DNA from: Trochalopteron elliotii
Taxonomy: Eukaryota; Chordata; Aves; Passeriformes; Leiothrichidae
NCBI GenBank assembly: GCA_024734555.1
Contig: JANPWX010000097.1
Location: forward strand, 6,506,811 to 6,570,810
Length of the DNA stretch: 64,000 bases
Direction: 5' to 3'
Shown: positions 37,991 through 49,200 of the stretch, piece by piece
Position numbering within the stretch: the first letter of the stretch is position 1
Layout: every line of letters begins with the position of its first letter
The notes under the pieces: model-generated
Database searches by the model: none
Told to the model about the DNA's origin: nothing
Seen by the model: the letters and a program-made list of their open reading frames with translations, nothing else
Made by a program: the position numbers and the translations under genes

Positions 37991-40449
37991 CAGCTCAGTG
38001 GTGAAATTGAAACGGTAAATTTTGCTTTAGTAACTCAATAGGCAATCTCTCACCAGGTATAAAAATGAAACTAGCAAGTAAATATCGGCTTATGCAATAG
38101 TGGCACTGGCATGTGTAGAGGAGAAGGTATGATTTGATCTGTTCATAATTCCACCTAAAAACACTACCAAGGGCATTTTATCTGATGCCTTTTTTGGTAC
38201 AGTTCAAAAACGGTTATTTGTGAAAACTTGCTTTAGCTGGAAAGTAGATAAACCAGGAAATATATTTGCCTCACTTTAAAGGTTCCTTTAAAGGATATAT
38301 TTTTTTATAACAGTTGAACTATGGGCCAGTTTAGCAGCAATACCTATGCACATGACCTTCACCTTCATGACCTTCAAGATGTGGAATGTTTTTGTAGTAG
38401 CCCAAATGCAACGCTGTCTGCAGAGTTTCTGATTGACAGAAAAGATTCTTATTTGTGTTATAAGCTTGTAATTTAAATTCAAGCTTTCAGCAATATTTTC
38501 CAATAAAAATATGAGAGTTCATTCTCAACAAGTAACAAGGAAAAATGTAGAAAAACTTTTTAAATAAAAATGTGAATCTTAGTAGAATTTCACATCCTGG
38601 CAGTATGAGGCAAATATTTTTTTCCAAAGCGTGTGGACAACATGGCTTCCTAAGACAGTTTTTTGAATAGGTTTTAGTTTGGCATGGGCTGGTAATATTA
38701 ACTTCAATCTGAAGTGATCTGGAAAAGGTTGAGTCCAAAGAATGAACTGGAGTTTTAAAATAAATCATAGAAGAATATGCACAATCAGAATTTGACTGAT
38801 GTGTTCCTGTTACTTTGAACAGGTTTTGATATACAAATTTGCTACAGTAGTTCTTATTTTTACAAAAGACTGTCATTATATAGAAGTCCACAAACAAACC
38901 AGAAGATGAAAGGCAGTGTTGTGACCAGTACTACACCAGCAAAGCCCAGTGTGAAGGACAGACACCCTCCCTGGCCATGGCCAGCTGGCTGCTTGGCTCT
39001 GTAGACTGTCTGAAAAACTTTGGTAGTTTCCTGGGAAAAGGACAAGGGTTGATTGGTTCAGGACTGGGAGCTTGTTTCTGTCTCTTCCTTAATGTCTTCA
39101 GTTTGAAAGGGGAAAGTACTTGACTGAGTTGCATATATCAGCAGGGGTCGATACGGGCCAGAAGTGTACTGCTGTTGAGTGTCTGTCCAGAAGCCTCAGA
39201 GCTCAGAAAGGGGGGGGCAGAAACATCCCCTCCCAGCCCAGTGCACCCCTTTCTCTGCTTGCCTCTTCCTCACACTGGCAGGGGTACCTGTGTTGATCAG
39301 TGATGTTGAGGCTGGAAAGTGCATGGACATATGGGCCACAGTATTATAAAAAATACTCTAAAGAATTTATGTCATTTTTACTATTCATGCTTTGCTCAAG
39401 AGTGTTGTCCAGACTGCAATTTCATGTTGCTTTCATGTAAGAAGTAACAATCTTTTAATCTGTTTACAAGATGAAATCAGCATTTCTTTTACTTCAGTAA
39501 TTCTATATTTGTTTTTAAATTTCTGTGTTTGGAATCTTTTTCATGAGTAAAGTATGATTTTGCAATAAGCATATTGGTCTATGGAAATGTGCATCAGATC
39601 TATAGTCAGTTAAGATGATCCATGTGAAGCATAAAAGTAAAACTATTGATTTGAAATGTTTATTAGGAAAGAAGCTATGTGGATGTTTATGAATTATGGA
39701 TGTTTCCCATAGCTAAATATTGCCAGTAAGCTTAATGGTTCCTCTTTTATGTTTATTTCAGTTTTTGTATCTGTTGTAACACAGCCTAGGATTTAAATAA
39801 GTGGAGTAATTTCCAGAAAGCATGTCATTGGTGTATTCAGTTCTGAGCTAAATGTCAATTCAAGTGCAAAAAGCAGCAGCTATTAAAGGGGATTACAAAA
39901 GTCAATATTTAGGCTATTACCAGTGTCTAATAAAGGTGATTCTTGAACACACTTACTGGGTATATCAAGTATATAGAAGGAAGGACCTTTTTGTCTACAA
40001 ATATTTGAAAGAATAATATAGCTGGCAAACATTGTTAAAATAAATGGCCCTATGGCAGTACCTTCTGCTTGAGGATTGTGTGTTTATATGAAATTAATCA
40101 AATCATGTTGATCTTTCCCATTTTAACACTTTTAAAACTAGTTCTAATAATCCTTCAGAAAGCACCTGTATATTCCTTATGTACCCTCAAAAACCTTGTC
40201 CTTCAGTTATTGTAACTTCAAAATAATCTTTGGCTCCTGAATTAGTCAAGGAACATTTCACAATGTGTTTCTTTGTAAGTTTTGATTTATTTTTGTAAGA
40301 ATACTTTTAAAAGCTTTTGTATACCTGATTTCTCTTACACATGGTACTAACAGCTGAAAGATGGATTTTTGACCTGGCATTTAAAGTTAGTGAAGCACCT
40401 GAAGCTGTAGAGAGACACCTGTTGTTATAGATGGAGTTTTGGGGACCTA
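37991..40449. other. Non-coding sequence, no gene seen
   Basis: A 136-codon minus-strand open frame (38487-38897) is Phe/Cys/Lys-rich and has no recognised domain. A 15-base-spaced direct repeat CATGACCTTCA occurs at 38351 and 38366. An uninterrupted G8 run occupies 39210-39217. No gene was recognised. Confidence 0.65.
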
Positions 40450-40479
40450 AATTTCCGTTCATCAATAATTTCCGTTCAT
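40450..40479 (+). repeat. Short tandem duplication, 17-bp period
   Basis: AATTTCCGTTCAT occurs at 40450-40462 and again at 40467-40479, separated by CAAT. Confidence 0.75.
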
Positions 40480-40903
40480 TTCAGTGGAAATTGGGGAAAT
40501 TATCAGCTTCTGAAGTTCCTCATCTATACATACCAGTACCTTCAGGCTTCTGCCTTTCAAGTATGTGACCCTCAAGGTACATTGTCTTTAGTAAATTCAG
40601 TCTTGTAATTTGTTCCTTGAACTTAGGCACTCAAAATTCTTTTTGAGAAGACCAGCATTACGGCTGCAATCACTTGATCTTACAACATTTCCTAACGGGA
40701 AGATAAAACACTGACTCAGACAACAACACAAAGATTTTCTTCTGCATGTCCTTCTCAGTCCCACGTGGTACAGTGCTGACTTTTGTCCCACAAGGATGCT
40801 GTGCTCTGCCCAATGTCCTCTGAGATGTGAAGGGTTTGCAGGAGGAGAGGTTCACCAGGCACTGTGAGCAGCTCCTGCCCCTGGGAAGCAGCCTGTGCCT
40901 CTT
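40480..40903. other. Non-coding sequence leading into a GC-richer patch
   Basis: Two minus-strand open frames of about 62 codons overlap here. The last 100 bases become GC-richer. No gene was recognised. Confidence 0.6.
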
Positions 40904-40921
40904 GGGGGAGGGGAGGGTGGG
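40904..40921 (+). other. Compact G-quadruplex motif with single-base loops
   Basis: The run is GGGGG-A-GGGG-A-GGG-T-GGG: four G-tracts of three or more separated by one-base loops. Loops this short give among the most stable quadruplex folds, usually parallel. It lies in a locally GC-rich patch (about 40790-40960) with no gene or promoter in view. Confidence 0.9.
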
Positions 40922-42126
40922 TGACTGGGAACCACAGGTTACAGCCCCAGAAGTGAGAGGAAAAGACAGCCTAAGTGGTGTAGAAATTAATAAAAATGGG
41001 TGAAATGCACTTTCTGCCTAAAGGGAATTTGCATTCTACATAGAGCATGTACTGGCATGCCTCAGCCCAGTGCCTACCATGCAGTGGCAATTTCAGTAGA
41101 CTTCCACCTCTTCTTCACTGCAGCTGCAGAGCATCCCTGCTTGTACTGTGGCCCACTTATATGCTGAGAAGTAAAATGTATTTTTTATGTTTTCTACTGT
41201 AAAACAGAATTTCATTCAGTGACTTGTTTCTGTTGAATTATCCCCAAAATTGTCCCTGCTATCACTTTGGAAGCCCAATCTAGTGATGGCTTGGTTTGAC
41301 CTTCCATCCATAGGCTGGGGATTTGACCTTTTCCTATTACTAACTAAACAACAAGCCACTTTCAGCAGTTTATAGGGCAGAACTCAAGTTGTATGTGGTC
41401 TCTCCCAACTCAAAAAAACCCCTGAAAATAGAAGAAAAGAGAAGAAATTAAAATAGGTTTTTGATTAATTCATTTCACACAAGTCTGTGAAATCAGAAAA
41501 AGTAACTTGGCGCAAGGAACAATTTTAAATAATAGATTTCAAGGCTCAAAATAGTCTTCTCATAACATCTAGGAAGTGCTGCTCCAGCTCAGTTCTTGAG
41601 TGTCTGTAAAATTCCAGTGAATTTAAAATCAGTAAGGGGAGGGAAAATCGTTCCTTCAGCAAACTGGGTTAAAGGGAGGACGGCATTAAAAAAATCAGAT
41701 ACTTTGGCAGTTGCCTTTTAAGATTAAAACCAAAACTAGTTAAGTGAAGAATAGGATTCTGTATTGTAACTCAGAAGTTGCAATAAATAGTAATAACTGA
41801 ACTATTTGTGGCAATAAAATGATCCTAAATCAACATATTTTAAGTCTCATGGAGAGCACTGGAATTCACTGTATATACTTTAAGATCTCTGCAGTTACAT
41901 TGCACCTCAGGTGTTAATCATGGACCAGATTTTTGTCTAAAAGTTACCTGGTATGACATCAGACACAAAGAGTGTGTGTGTGTCACCACCAGTAGATCAC
42001 AGTCATAATGCTGAGTTTGAAGTATCTGGTTATGGATTGCTGTCAGGAACTTCAGAAAGAAATGTAACCAGTACGTTCAGGTTGTGCACCTTCTCAGCAC
42101 ATTTGCTGGGAGGAAGGAGCACACTG
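40922..42126. other. Non-coding sequence; (GT)6 at 41972-41983
   Basis: The only clear feature is a six-unit GT repeat at 41972-41983. The segment near 41380-41410 ('tctctcccaactcaaaa') weakly recalls a CR1 end but is too short to call. The 128-codon open frame 41953-42339 runs into the MIR and is not a gene. Confidence 0.6.
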
Positions 42127-42276
42127 TTGTGGTTTAAGCACAGGTCGGGGAGCCAGGAGGTCTGGATCTATTCGTGGCCGTGTGCTGTGACCTTGGGTAA
42201 GTCAGGTTATCCTTTCTGGGCTCCTGCACATCCGGTATTATATCTATGCTTAGACAGACACATTGCAAAGTGTTCC
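42127..42276 (+). mobile_element. MIR SINE, nearly full length
   Basis: The three parts of an MIR are visible in order. The tRNA-related head has an A-box-like TGGTTTAAGCA (42129-42139) and a B-box-like GGATCTATTC (42164-42173), with 'ggagccagg' between them. The conserved core is 'gctgtgaccttgggtaagtc' (42184-42203). The tail contains 'acattgcaaagtgttcc' (42259-42275), the counterpart of the LINE-related MIR end. MIRs spread over 100 million years ago, and in birds most are hard to detect, so this preservation is notable. The (GT)6 repeat lies 143 bases upstream. The two open frames across it (plus and minus) are incidental. Confidence 0.8.
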
Positions 42277-42662
42277 TATTGTGGTCACTACACTTCTCTT
42301 CTGAGGGCATCTTTGCCTTCAAGGCAATGGAAATGGTAGGGCAGGAAAAGGAGAAAGTTTGGGGTTTTTTCCAGGTTGAGTCAGTAGCTTCTCCAAGTTC
42401 ACATGTGATTAACTTCAATGTTACATGTGTTATAGGTGTCTTTCTTCCAAGAACTAAATGTCACCCTGCATGCCCCCAGTCAGCTTTGGTGGGACTTGGC
42501 TGTTCTCCCCATGCAGTGAAACAGATGAGAACAAGTAGTGCATGTCTAATATTTAACAATCTGAACTCCTCAAATGCTCTTCAGCAGTATGTAAGGCTGT
42601 AAACTTCCCTGCCAAAAGGAATGCCGAGACGAAGCAGTAGCAAGAATCTCTCTTATTTGTGG
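42277..42662. other. Non-coding sequence, no gene seen
   Basis: A 118-codon open frame (42246-42602, plus) begins inside the MIR tail and continues into unique sequence. It has no recognised domain and is judged to be chance. Confidence 0.6.
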
Positions 42663-42675
42663 ACACTAGAGGGCA
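42663..42675 (+). promoter_or_regulatory. CTCF-like motif (best in the window)
   Basis: ACACTAGAGGGCA matches the CTCF core CCASYAGRKGGCR at 12 of 13 positions (only the first base differs). It lies about 390 bases downstream of the MIR and 30 bases before a poly-A run. Binding is not shown, since motif matches of this quality also occur at random. Confidence 0.35.
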
Positions 42676-42705
42676 TTAGAGGAATATTTTACTAATTCAT
42701 ATATT

Positions 42706-42722
42706 AAAAAAAAAAAAAAAAA
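42706..42722 (+). repeat. A17 homopolymer
   Basis: Seventeen consecutive A, followed by TAAAATAG. It could be a retroposon tail, but no source gene, CR1 (which has no poly-A tail) or SINE body can be recognised immediately upstream. Confidence 0.9.
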
Positions 42723-43149
42723 TAAAATAGAGGGCAAAATAACTCCCTAAATCTCAGTAGTATCACTAGTAATGCTTGCAGCTGGAGGGTTGTACCAGGG
42801 ATTGACATTTTTAGGTGCTTACCTGAATTGTTAGCAATCCATCCATTACTATTCATACAACATGGCTGATCAAACACATCTCAGGTGTTAGCTACAAAGG
42901 ACACTCTAGGTTCTAAGATACGTGACTAAGTAACATAATTGTGGCTGAACAAGGCAATAAAAGGAGATTATGGATTTGGTTGTTCATATTATGGCTGATC
43001 ATAGTCCCGACTGCTTCTGCATTGTGCTTCCAGATCAGGTGGTAGAGGAGAATTTGCACAGAAGTGACTGCATCTTTCCCTTCTGGACACAGAGCAGGTA
43101 GAAATTTATATTGTGCTTTGTCTCTAGCCATGGACTGGATGCTAATAGT
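42723..43149. other. Non-coding sequence, no gene seen
   Basis: Unique sequence with no repeat recognised. The 100-codon minus-strand open frame 42913-43215 begins in the A-rich patch that follows and is a composition artefact at its start. Confidence 0.6.
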
Positions 43150-43231
43150 GATGTAGGAAACAAGAAAACAAACAACCAAAAACCCAAAACAGAACCCAAA
43201 AAAAAAAAAAATCAAACAAAAAAAAAGAAGT
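43150..43231 (+). repeat. A-rich / A+C low-complexity patch
   Basis: Irregular AAACAAAC, CCAAAA and CCC words merge into A13 and A9 runs. Same character as the patches at 3.3 and 54.5 kb. Confidence 0.75.
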
Positions 43232-46200
43232 CAGGAAAGCTGGACTCACTAAAGCCACTGGAAGATGACAGTGTTCTGTGTGCAGCTCTAGGGGGTGGCT
43301 TTTGTGCAGAAGGTGGTGGGTGGTTCTGATTTTCTGCTACCCTGTGACAATGGGAAAATAATAGTTGGAATATGAAAAATAAGAGCTGTTTTCTTTACTG
43401 TCTGAGACAGAGAGCTATGAAATTCTGTCAGTATTAATATCACAAAAGGCAGAGCAATGTTTTCATTAGTCTATTCTGCTACAGTTTTTCTTTCCTGCAG
43501 CAGCTCTGACAGATAGAACAGCAGCAGGAGAGAGTAAAATAAAAGGAATTAGTCTGATTTTTTACTGCAGGCTTTTCATCACAGAACACGAGTGGGAGGC
43601 AAAAATAATAGGAACATACTGCCATCAGGTAGAAAATTAATAAAGTAGAAAACTGCATAAGAACACACACATTTGATGTCAGATGCTGTGTAATGGGGTT
43701 TGTCTCTCACTGGCGCTTATGATTGTCAAAGAACATCTGAGAAGAGACCGTAATGCCTGAGCTCATGGCAAACACTGATTGTTGAACCTGAAACAAGTTC
43801 TGGAATTGCTGTATGAGTCACAAATTTTGAGTACATTTAGTTTGTGATTGCATGAAACACTTCACCTCAGAAAGCTTTTGTCTGGTTGTCTTGGCATCAC
43901 CATCAATATATTTGTCCGCATGTCACTGTCATGACAGACTGATCTCAGCTGGAGTTCTCAGCTGTTGCTATAATCTGAAGACTAAGTCCTGCCTCCCAGC
44001 AACCAGGCCTGCTACTGTCTCTGTTTTAGGAGATTTAAAATTTTGGCAGTTCACAAGTCTGTGACTAGTGGGCTGAATGGGCTTATTTTACTTGGAATTT
44101 AAAGGCAAGTCTCAATCATCCTTTGTTGTGCAAGTCTTGACAAACTCATCCTTTGCCTCTATTAAAGGTTTGACAGATGTGGCTGCACTAGCAGAGTACA
44201 ACCCTCCAAAATTTACTTCTTACCAGGAGTGATTTTTCTTGTACAGCTTAATCCAGAAATGAAATCAGGTAGGTCAGCAGAACTGTTTCTTGCCAGTATG
44301 ACAGCCATACAGGGCCATATTGGGCCATTTTCTGGGAAAGTTGCATACTTTATGGACTAGGTATTGTTTCACAGTCCAGACTGTGTAATCACTCTGGTGA
44401 AGCCTCTGCTGTGTAGGTGACGTCTCCCTGATGCCAGGGGCTGTACTGAATAGTAGCAGATTTCCTCACTTGACTGGGGCCTGAAAAGGAGAGGCAGGTG
44501 GTTCCTGCCATTCCTTTTGGAAGTCGGGGGAAGGAATAGGTTCAATTTTTCTGATACTAGAGCCCATGCTGAATAAACAGGGGACATGTCCATGCATAAA
44601 ACAAAAGTGTGATACTAGCTCCTCTTCTCTAGCTTGCTCCAGCTAGCTCTGAGGACACGAATTTTAGCAAACAACCTGCCTACCAGGATCCCCAGAGGCT
44701 CCTGCTCCCATCTTAACTTGTGCATAAGCACCCACTGCTGCCATCCCTCCCCTGTCATGGTTCCCCCAGCTAGCATGGCTGACCTGGCCCTGGCACTGAC
44801 CAAGCCTGCCCTTGCTCTGAGGTGCCAGCAAGCCCTCAGTGTCCTGCACAGAGGGAAAACAGCCCTTTCTCCACCTGTGCAGTACTGTGATTTTTAACTT
44901 CTGGGTCTGTGTGTTTTAAAGCTTTGAGAACTCGCACTGTGCCCCTGGATGGCTAATCTTTTCCTTACATTGCCTTGCATTTCATTGTAGCCAGGCAGTG
45001 TTGTTTAAGTTCTCCTTCTTTCTCATACTGAAGGCCAAATGGTGATAAGCTCCTTCTCCCCTGCCTTGCCATCAAAGTCTGCCAGATATTTACCTACCCC
45101 TCAAATTGTAGTTTAAGTGTTTTTTTCATCCTTAGGTTGTTAATAAGTTCCAAGATGAAGCCTTTTCTCAGATGGCATTGCAAATGTTATTTCAATTACA
45201 CGGTGTTGCATTCAGGGCACTTCCAGTGGGATGAGATTGCCTGCCACAGAAATAAAGTGTTATTTACAGTAAAGACACTTAATGGATGCTGGCATATGTG
45301 TCTTTGTAATGTCATATCTGCATGACTGACAGTGAATGCCAAAGAGAGCAGCAAAGGTTTCTTTCCTACCTTTGACTCTCCCACTATTTAGCAGAGGAGA
45401 GCAGACAGCCTAGCTCTCAGAAATACTATTTTTGTATTGCACACAAGCAAGGGAATGAGGCTTTCAGCTGGCATGTGCACTTGATGCCCATTTTTTATCT
45501 ACTTGAACATGTGCAGGAAGAAAAACCATGGTAACAGAAACTAGTTGTGGATGAAACGTCCTGGTGAGTATTTTTTGAAAACAGTATTCTCAACTGTCTG
45601 AATAATTTCAGTTCCTTCTCTCTGTGGTGCTTTCATCAGATCATGTTCTGCAGTGTGGTTTTGCTACTGTGCATTATGCATTACTGATTTAATTCCTACC
45701 ACAAAAGAGGTGCCAAGTCATTTCCAAAGATGCACAGATACTGGCATGAGTTTGGACAGGAAAACTGAGGTGACAAACCCAAACTAAGCAATACAGTAAC
45801 CAATAGATTTAAAAATCAACTGTGGTATGGCAAATCTTGTCCAGACATGAATGCTATTTTGAGAGCTTCAATTGCATGAAGTTTATTCTGGTCAAATCAA
45901 TTTCCTCTACTATTTCAAATTAATTCTCCTCTAAACAATTAGACTGGGAATAGGATGTACCTACAGTAATACTGAGAGAGTGTTTCAGTCAATGGATGAT
46001 TGTTAAAGACCAAAAGTTGGAATTCATATTGAAAGCAATTTGAATTGAAAGTAATTGGAAGTAAAACAGTAGAGTAGTGGGCCATATGGAAGCAGTTGTG
46101 AGTGTTATGAACAACTGATAGGAAACAAATGTCTATTTTTGTCTCTTCCTCCAGTAAACACTTACAGAAGGAATCCAGCTTCAAACTGTACACTTGCTTT

Positions 46201-49200
46201 GTGTTAGCAATAAACAGCCATTTGTTAACAATGATCTGTTTTGATAACTCTGTTCTTTGACATTTCAGGGTTTCTATCTTTGAAAATGTTCATCTGTGCT
46301 ACCCAAACTGCAGTTAACTCTTCTCAAGTCACTTACAGAAGAGCTAGAAGCTCATCTCGTCAAATTCACTCATGCTGCTTCATAACCAGAATATTTAATA
46401 ATCTCAGTTTTAACATCTGCTACCCCAGCACAGTCAGCAGTGCCTCTATATGGCTCAGGTACAAGGAAATTGGGCTTTTCAACCTCAGAAGGATTGGAGG
46501 AAGAGAGGGTCAAGCTGCAAAGCATTGACTTGAAGTTAAGGGACAATCACCCAGCAAACACATAATACAGACCATAACTTGCTAAGGAACAAAAGAAACT
46601 TTCGAAGGAAAGACAAGCAGGAGCCTACTTGACTTGTTGACTGGGTCAAAAATCAGGGATGAAGGGCAAAAAGGGCAGGCAATAGACAGGACATAGGGAA
46701 CTGTAATGCATAAATCCACCCGTGTGATGCAGTTACGAGTTCTGGGCAGTCAGGCAGATGCTTCCTTGTCTTTCTCATGGCTCATTCTGATTACTGGAAG
46801 GTAAAGCCTTAGAGAACTTTTTGGCACCTTCCTCATACTTGCAAGGTGACCAGAGATGGCAGGGCCACCCCAAGCACTCAGTGTTTTCATGCTGAAAGTT
46901 ACTCCACTGTTGTAACTTTTAACAATGCTTTGCACTTTCATGAACAATCACCTGATTCAAAGTTCCACAGAATAGTTAAGAAATAAGGGATTTATATTTA
47001 TTTCTGGTTGAAGGGTGAAATCATGAACAGAACAACAGTGACTTCCTCTGTTTAAATTTCAGTTGCTTTGTTTGAAACTGAAGCTCAAGGCAGAAGGCTT
47101 TGAAGCTTACCTTTGGTTATTTTAAGCATCTTGTGGGCTGCAGCAGAGTAGGAGGGTATCACTGGCAAATAAGCTTTGTATTTTTGACAGGGAGACTTGT
47201 GGCATTTTAGTAAGTTGGATCCTTTTGCAGCAGAAAGACTGATATGTGTGGCAGCATTTCTGCCATGTGAGGTTTTTCATCTGGAAAAGAAACTCCTTCC
47301 TTTTGTAGTAAGACATCTTTTGCATCATTCTTGCAGGATGAGAGAGGGAAACTTACTGATTCAGCTCCTGTGCAGGCTAACTTCAGATAGCACATCCAAG
47401 ACTCATACCATAGGTTCTGCCTGATGATTTGTTGGCAATGTTTAAGTATCTAGGTTGGTGTAAGTTAGTTGTTCAAGGAGACTTTAAAATAAAAACAGGC
47501 TTGACCCTGCAAAGCTTTAGCATAACATAACTGGGTTTTAGAGTTTTGATGAACTTCAACTTGTCAGAACAAATTATTCATTTGCACAATGGAAGTTTCC
47601 TCTTCCCCCTCCTCTCCAAAATACAGAAAGCCTAAAAGGGAGCCAGCTTCCATTAGTCTGTCCACATGACTTCCCCACAAGGTCTGCAGAGGTTTCAGCT
47701 CAAAACACATATGGAGAATGTATGAATACTCAGTAAATTTACAGGAAAAACATGTCGTTGTTTTCTTCCTGAAATATAAGGTCACTTGGGATCTTAGGCA
47801 GGAAAGATTTTAATGCAATTGCATGTAATACAACTATTCATACTAAAGATTTTAAAGTGGAAATTACCTGGAAAAGATTGTTGATGAGTTGACAATGTGC
47901 AAGGCAGAAGACAATCTCAAATGACTGTCCTTAAAACTCTGCCAGCTCTGTAGAGCTAAGACATTAAAATGAAATTTTAGATTGTGGTTTTCACCTGAAA
48001 TGGATGAATAATAGGGCAAAAATATGTATTTTAATGATCACTTTGCTATGCCTTGGTAGCACTGGATAAGGACAGTTAGAGATGCACTTGAATTCTGGAC
48101 TTGGCAGTGTACCATGGCCTCGAGAAGTGGAACAAGATGAAGGACACTTATTAAACATTGAGGGTTTGACATAGTTGTACTCAAGTGCCACAGAAATTAA
48201 GAGTCAAGGACACTCATTCCTAAAAGCAGAACTTGGTTTAGGAGCACATGCATTTTGGAGGATGTAGAATTAAGAAAATGATGATGGGAAAGGATGCCAT
48301 AATGTATTTAAAATATCACAAATGTAACCCAGGGCAGTATTTGATAGCTTTTATACTATAGACGTCATAGCCCACTTGAAAGACTTTCTTCTTGAAATCT
48401 TTCTTATTTGCTTAGGCATTGAATAGTAGGAGGCAAAGTATATTATTAGCTGGCCATTAGGCAGTTTGGGGGGTATACTCCTATCCCACTTATTTTTTTC
48501 ATGTTACATACTCTTCCTACGTTATCAAAGCCGACAAACTTATGAATGGGGCTACTAAAATTACTTTTACTTTATACTGCTTTTAAAAATGGCTCTTTTT
48601 TTACTATACGAAGATGGGTGAGTAGTCCTTATTTTAGGGAGTGGAAGGAGAGGCTGCACATTTCAGACTGTTTTCTCACTTACTTAGTGTAACCATACTG
48701 CAGGTGTGCATGTCTTATCACTCCTAAGAAAACTCCTTGTTTACAACATGTTCAGGGGAAGCTCCTGATGATGTCTGAGAGAAAACAAAGAGGAATGCAT
48801 GGGGAACAGAAAGGAGATGTGTTATTCTTGTCTGAAGTGCTCACTGGGTGTAACCCTTTCACGGGATGTGCATTGGATGAAATCCTTTCCCCCACAACTA
48901 AAACATTTAGTCTTCACTTCAGTGCAGACACGAATTTTACCCAGGAGCTTTTTCCACTGATGCTAATTACCTTTGGATCATTCTCTCTGCATGAAGAGAT
49001 TGTCTGGGGAGTCAGTCGCAAGGTAATTTTCACTGCTAACGGCTCTTCAGAACAACTAAAACTCAAATCCCAATTTACAGTGTTTGTCTTTTGATCTGTT
49101 TTTAATACTGTCAGCAATGGAAGTGCTTCTACACTTTGCTGCCACACACCCTACTTTCAAACTAATTGATGTACCCTGAACAGAATAGCTCAGAATAACT

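Noticed and set aside
38487..38897. 136-codon minus-strand open frame
   Set aside because: Phe/Cys/Lys-rich translation with no recognisable family. Nothing nearby suggests an exon or promoter.
41380..41415. Possible CR1 end ('tctctcccaactcaaaa')
   Set aside because: No octamer tail and no upstream CR1 blocks. Too short to support.
41953..42339. 128-codon plus-strand open frame
   Set aside because: Most of its second half is the MIR SINE, so it is not a gene.
42706..42722. A17 run as the tail of a processed pseudogene
   Set aside because: No recognisable coding sequence, target-site duplication or SINE body precedes it.
45720..45790. Possible second MIR or related SINE ('ggaaaactgaggtgac')
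   Set aside because: Only one short word resembles the repeat, and the flanking MIR core is absent.
46241..46528. Possible exon after TTTCAG with a CAG|GTACAAG donor at about 46459
   Set aside because: Both splice signals are weak to moderate, and the translation is not recognisable. Kept only as a note in the region entry.
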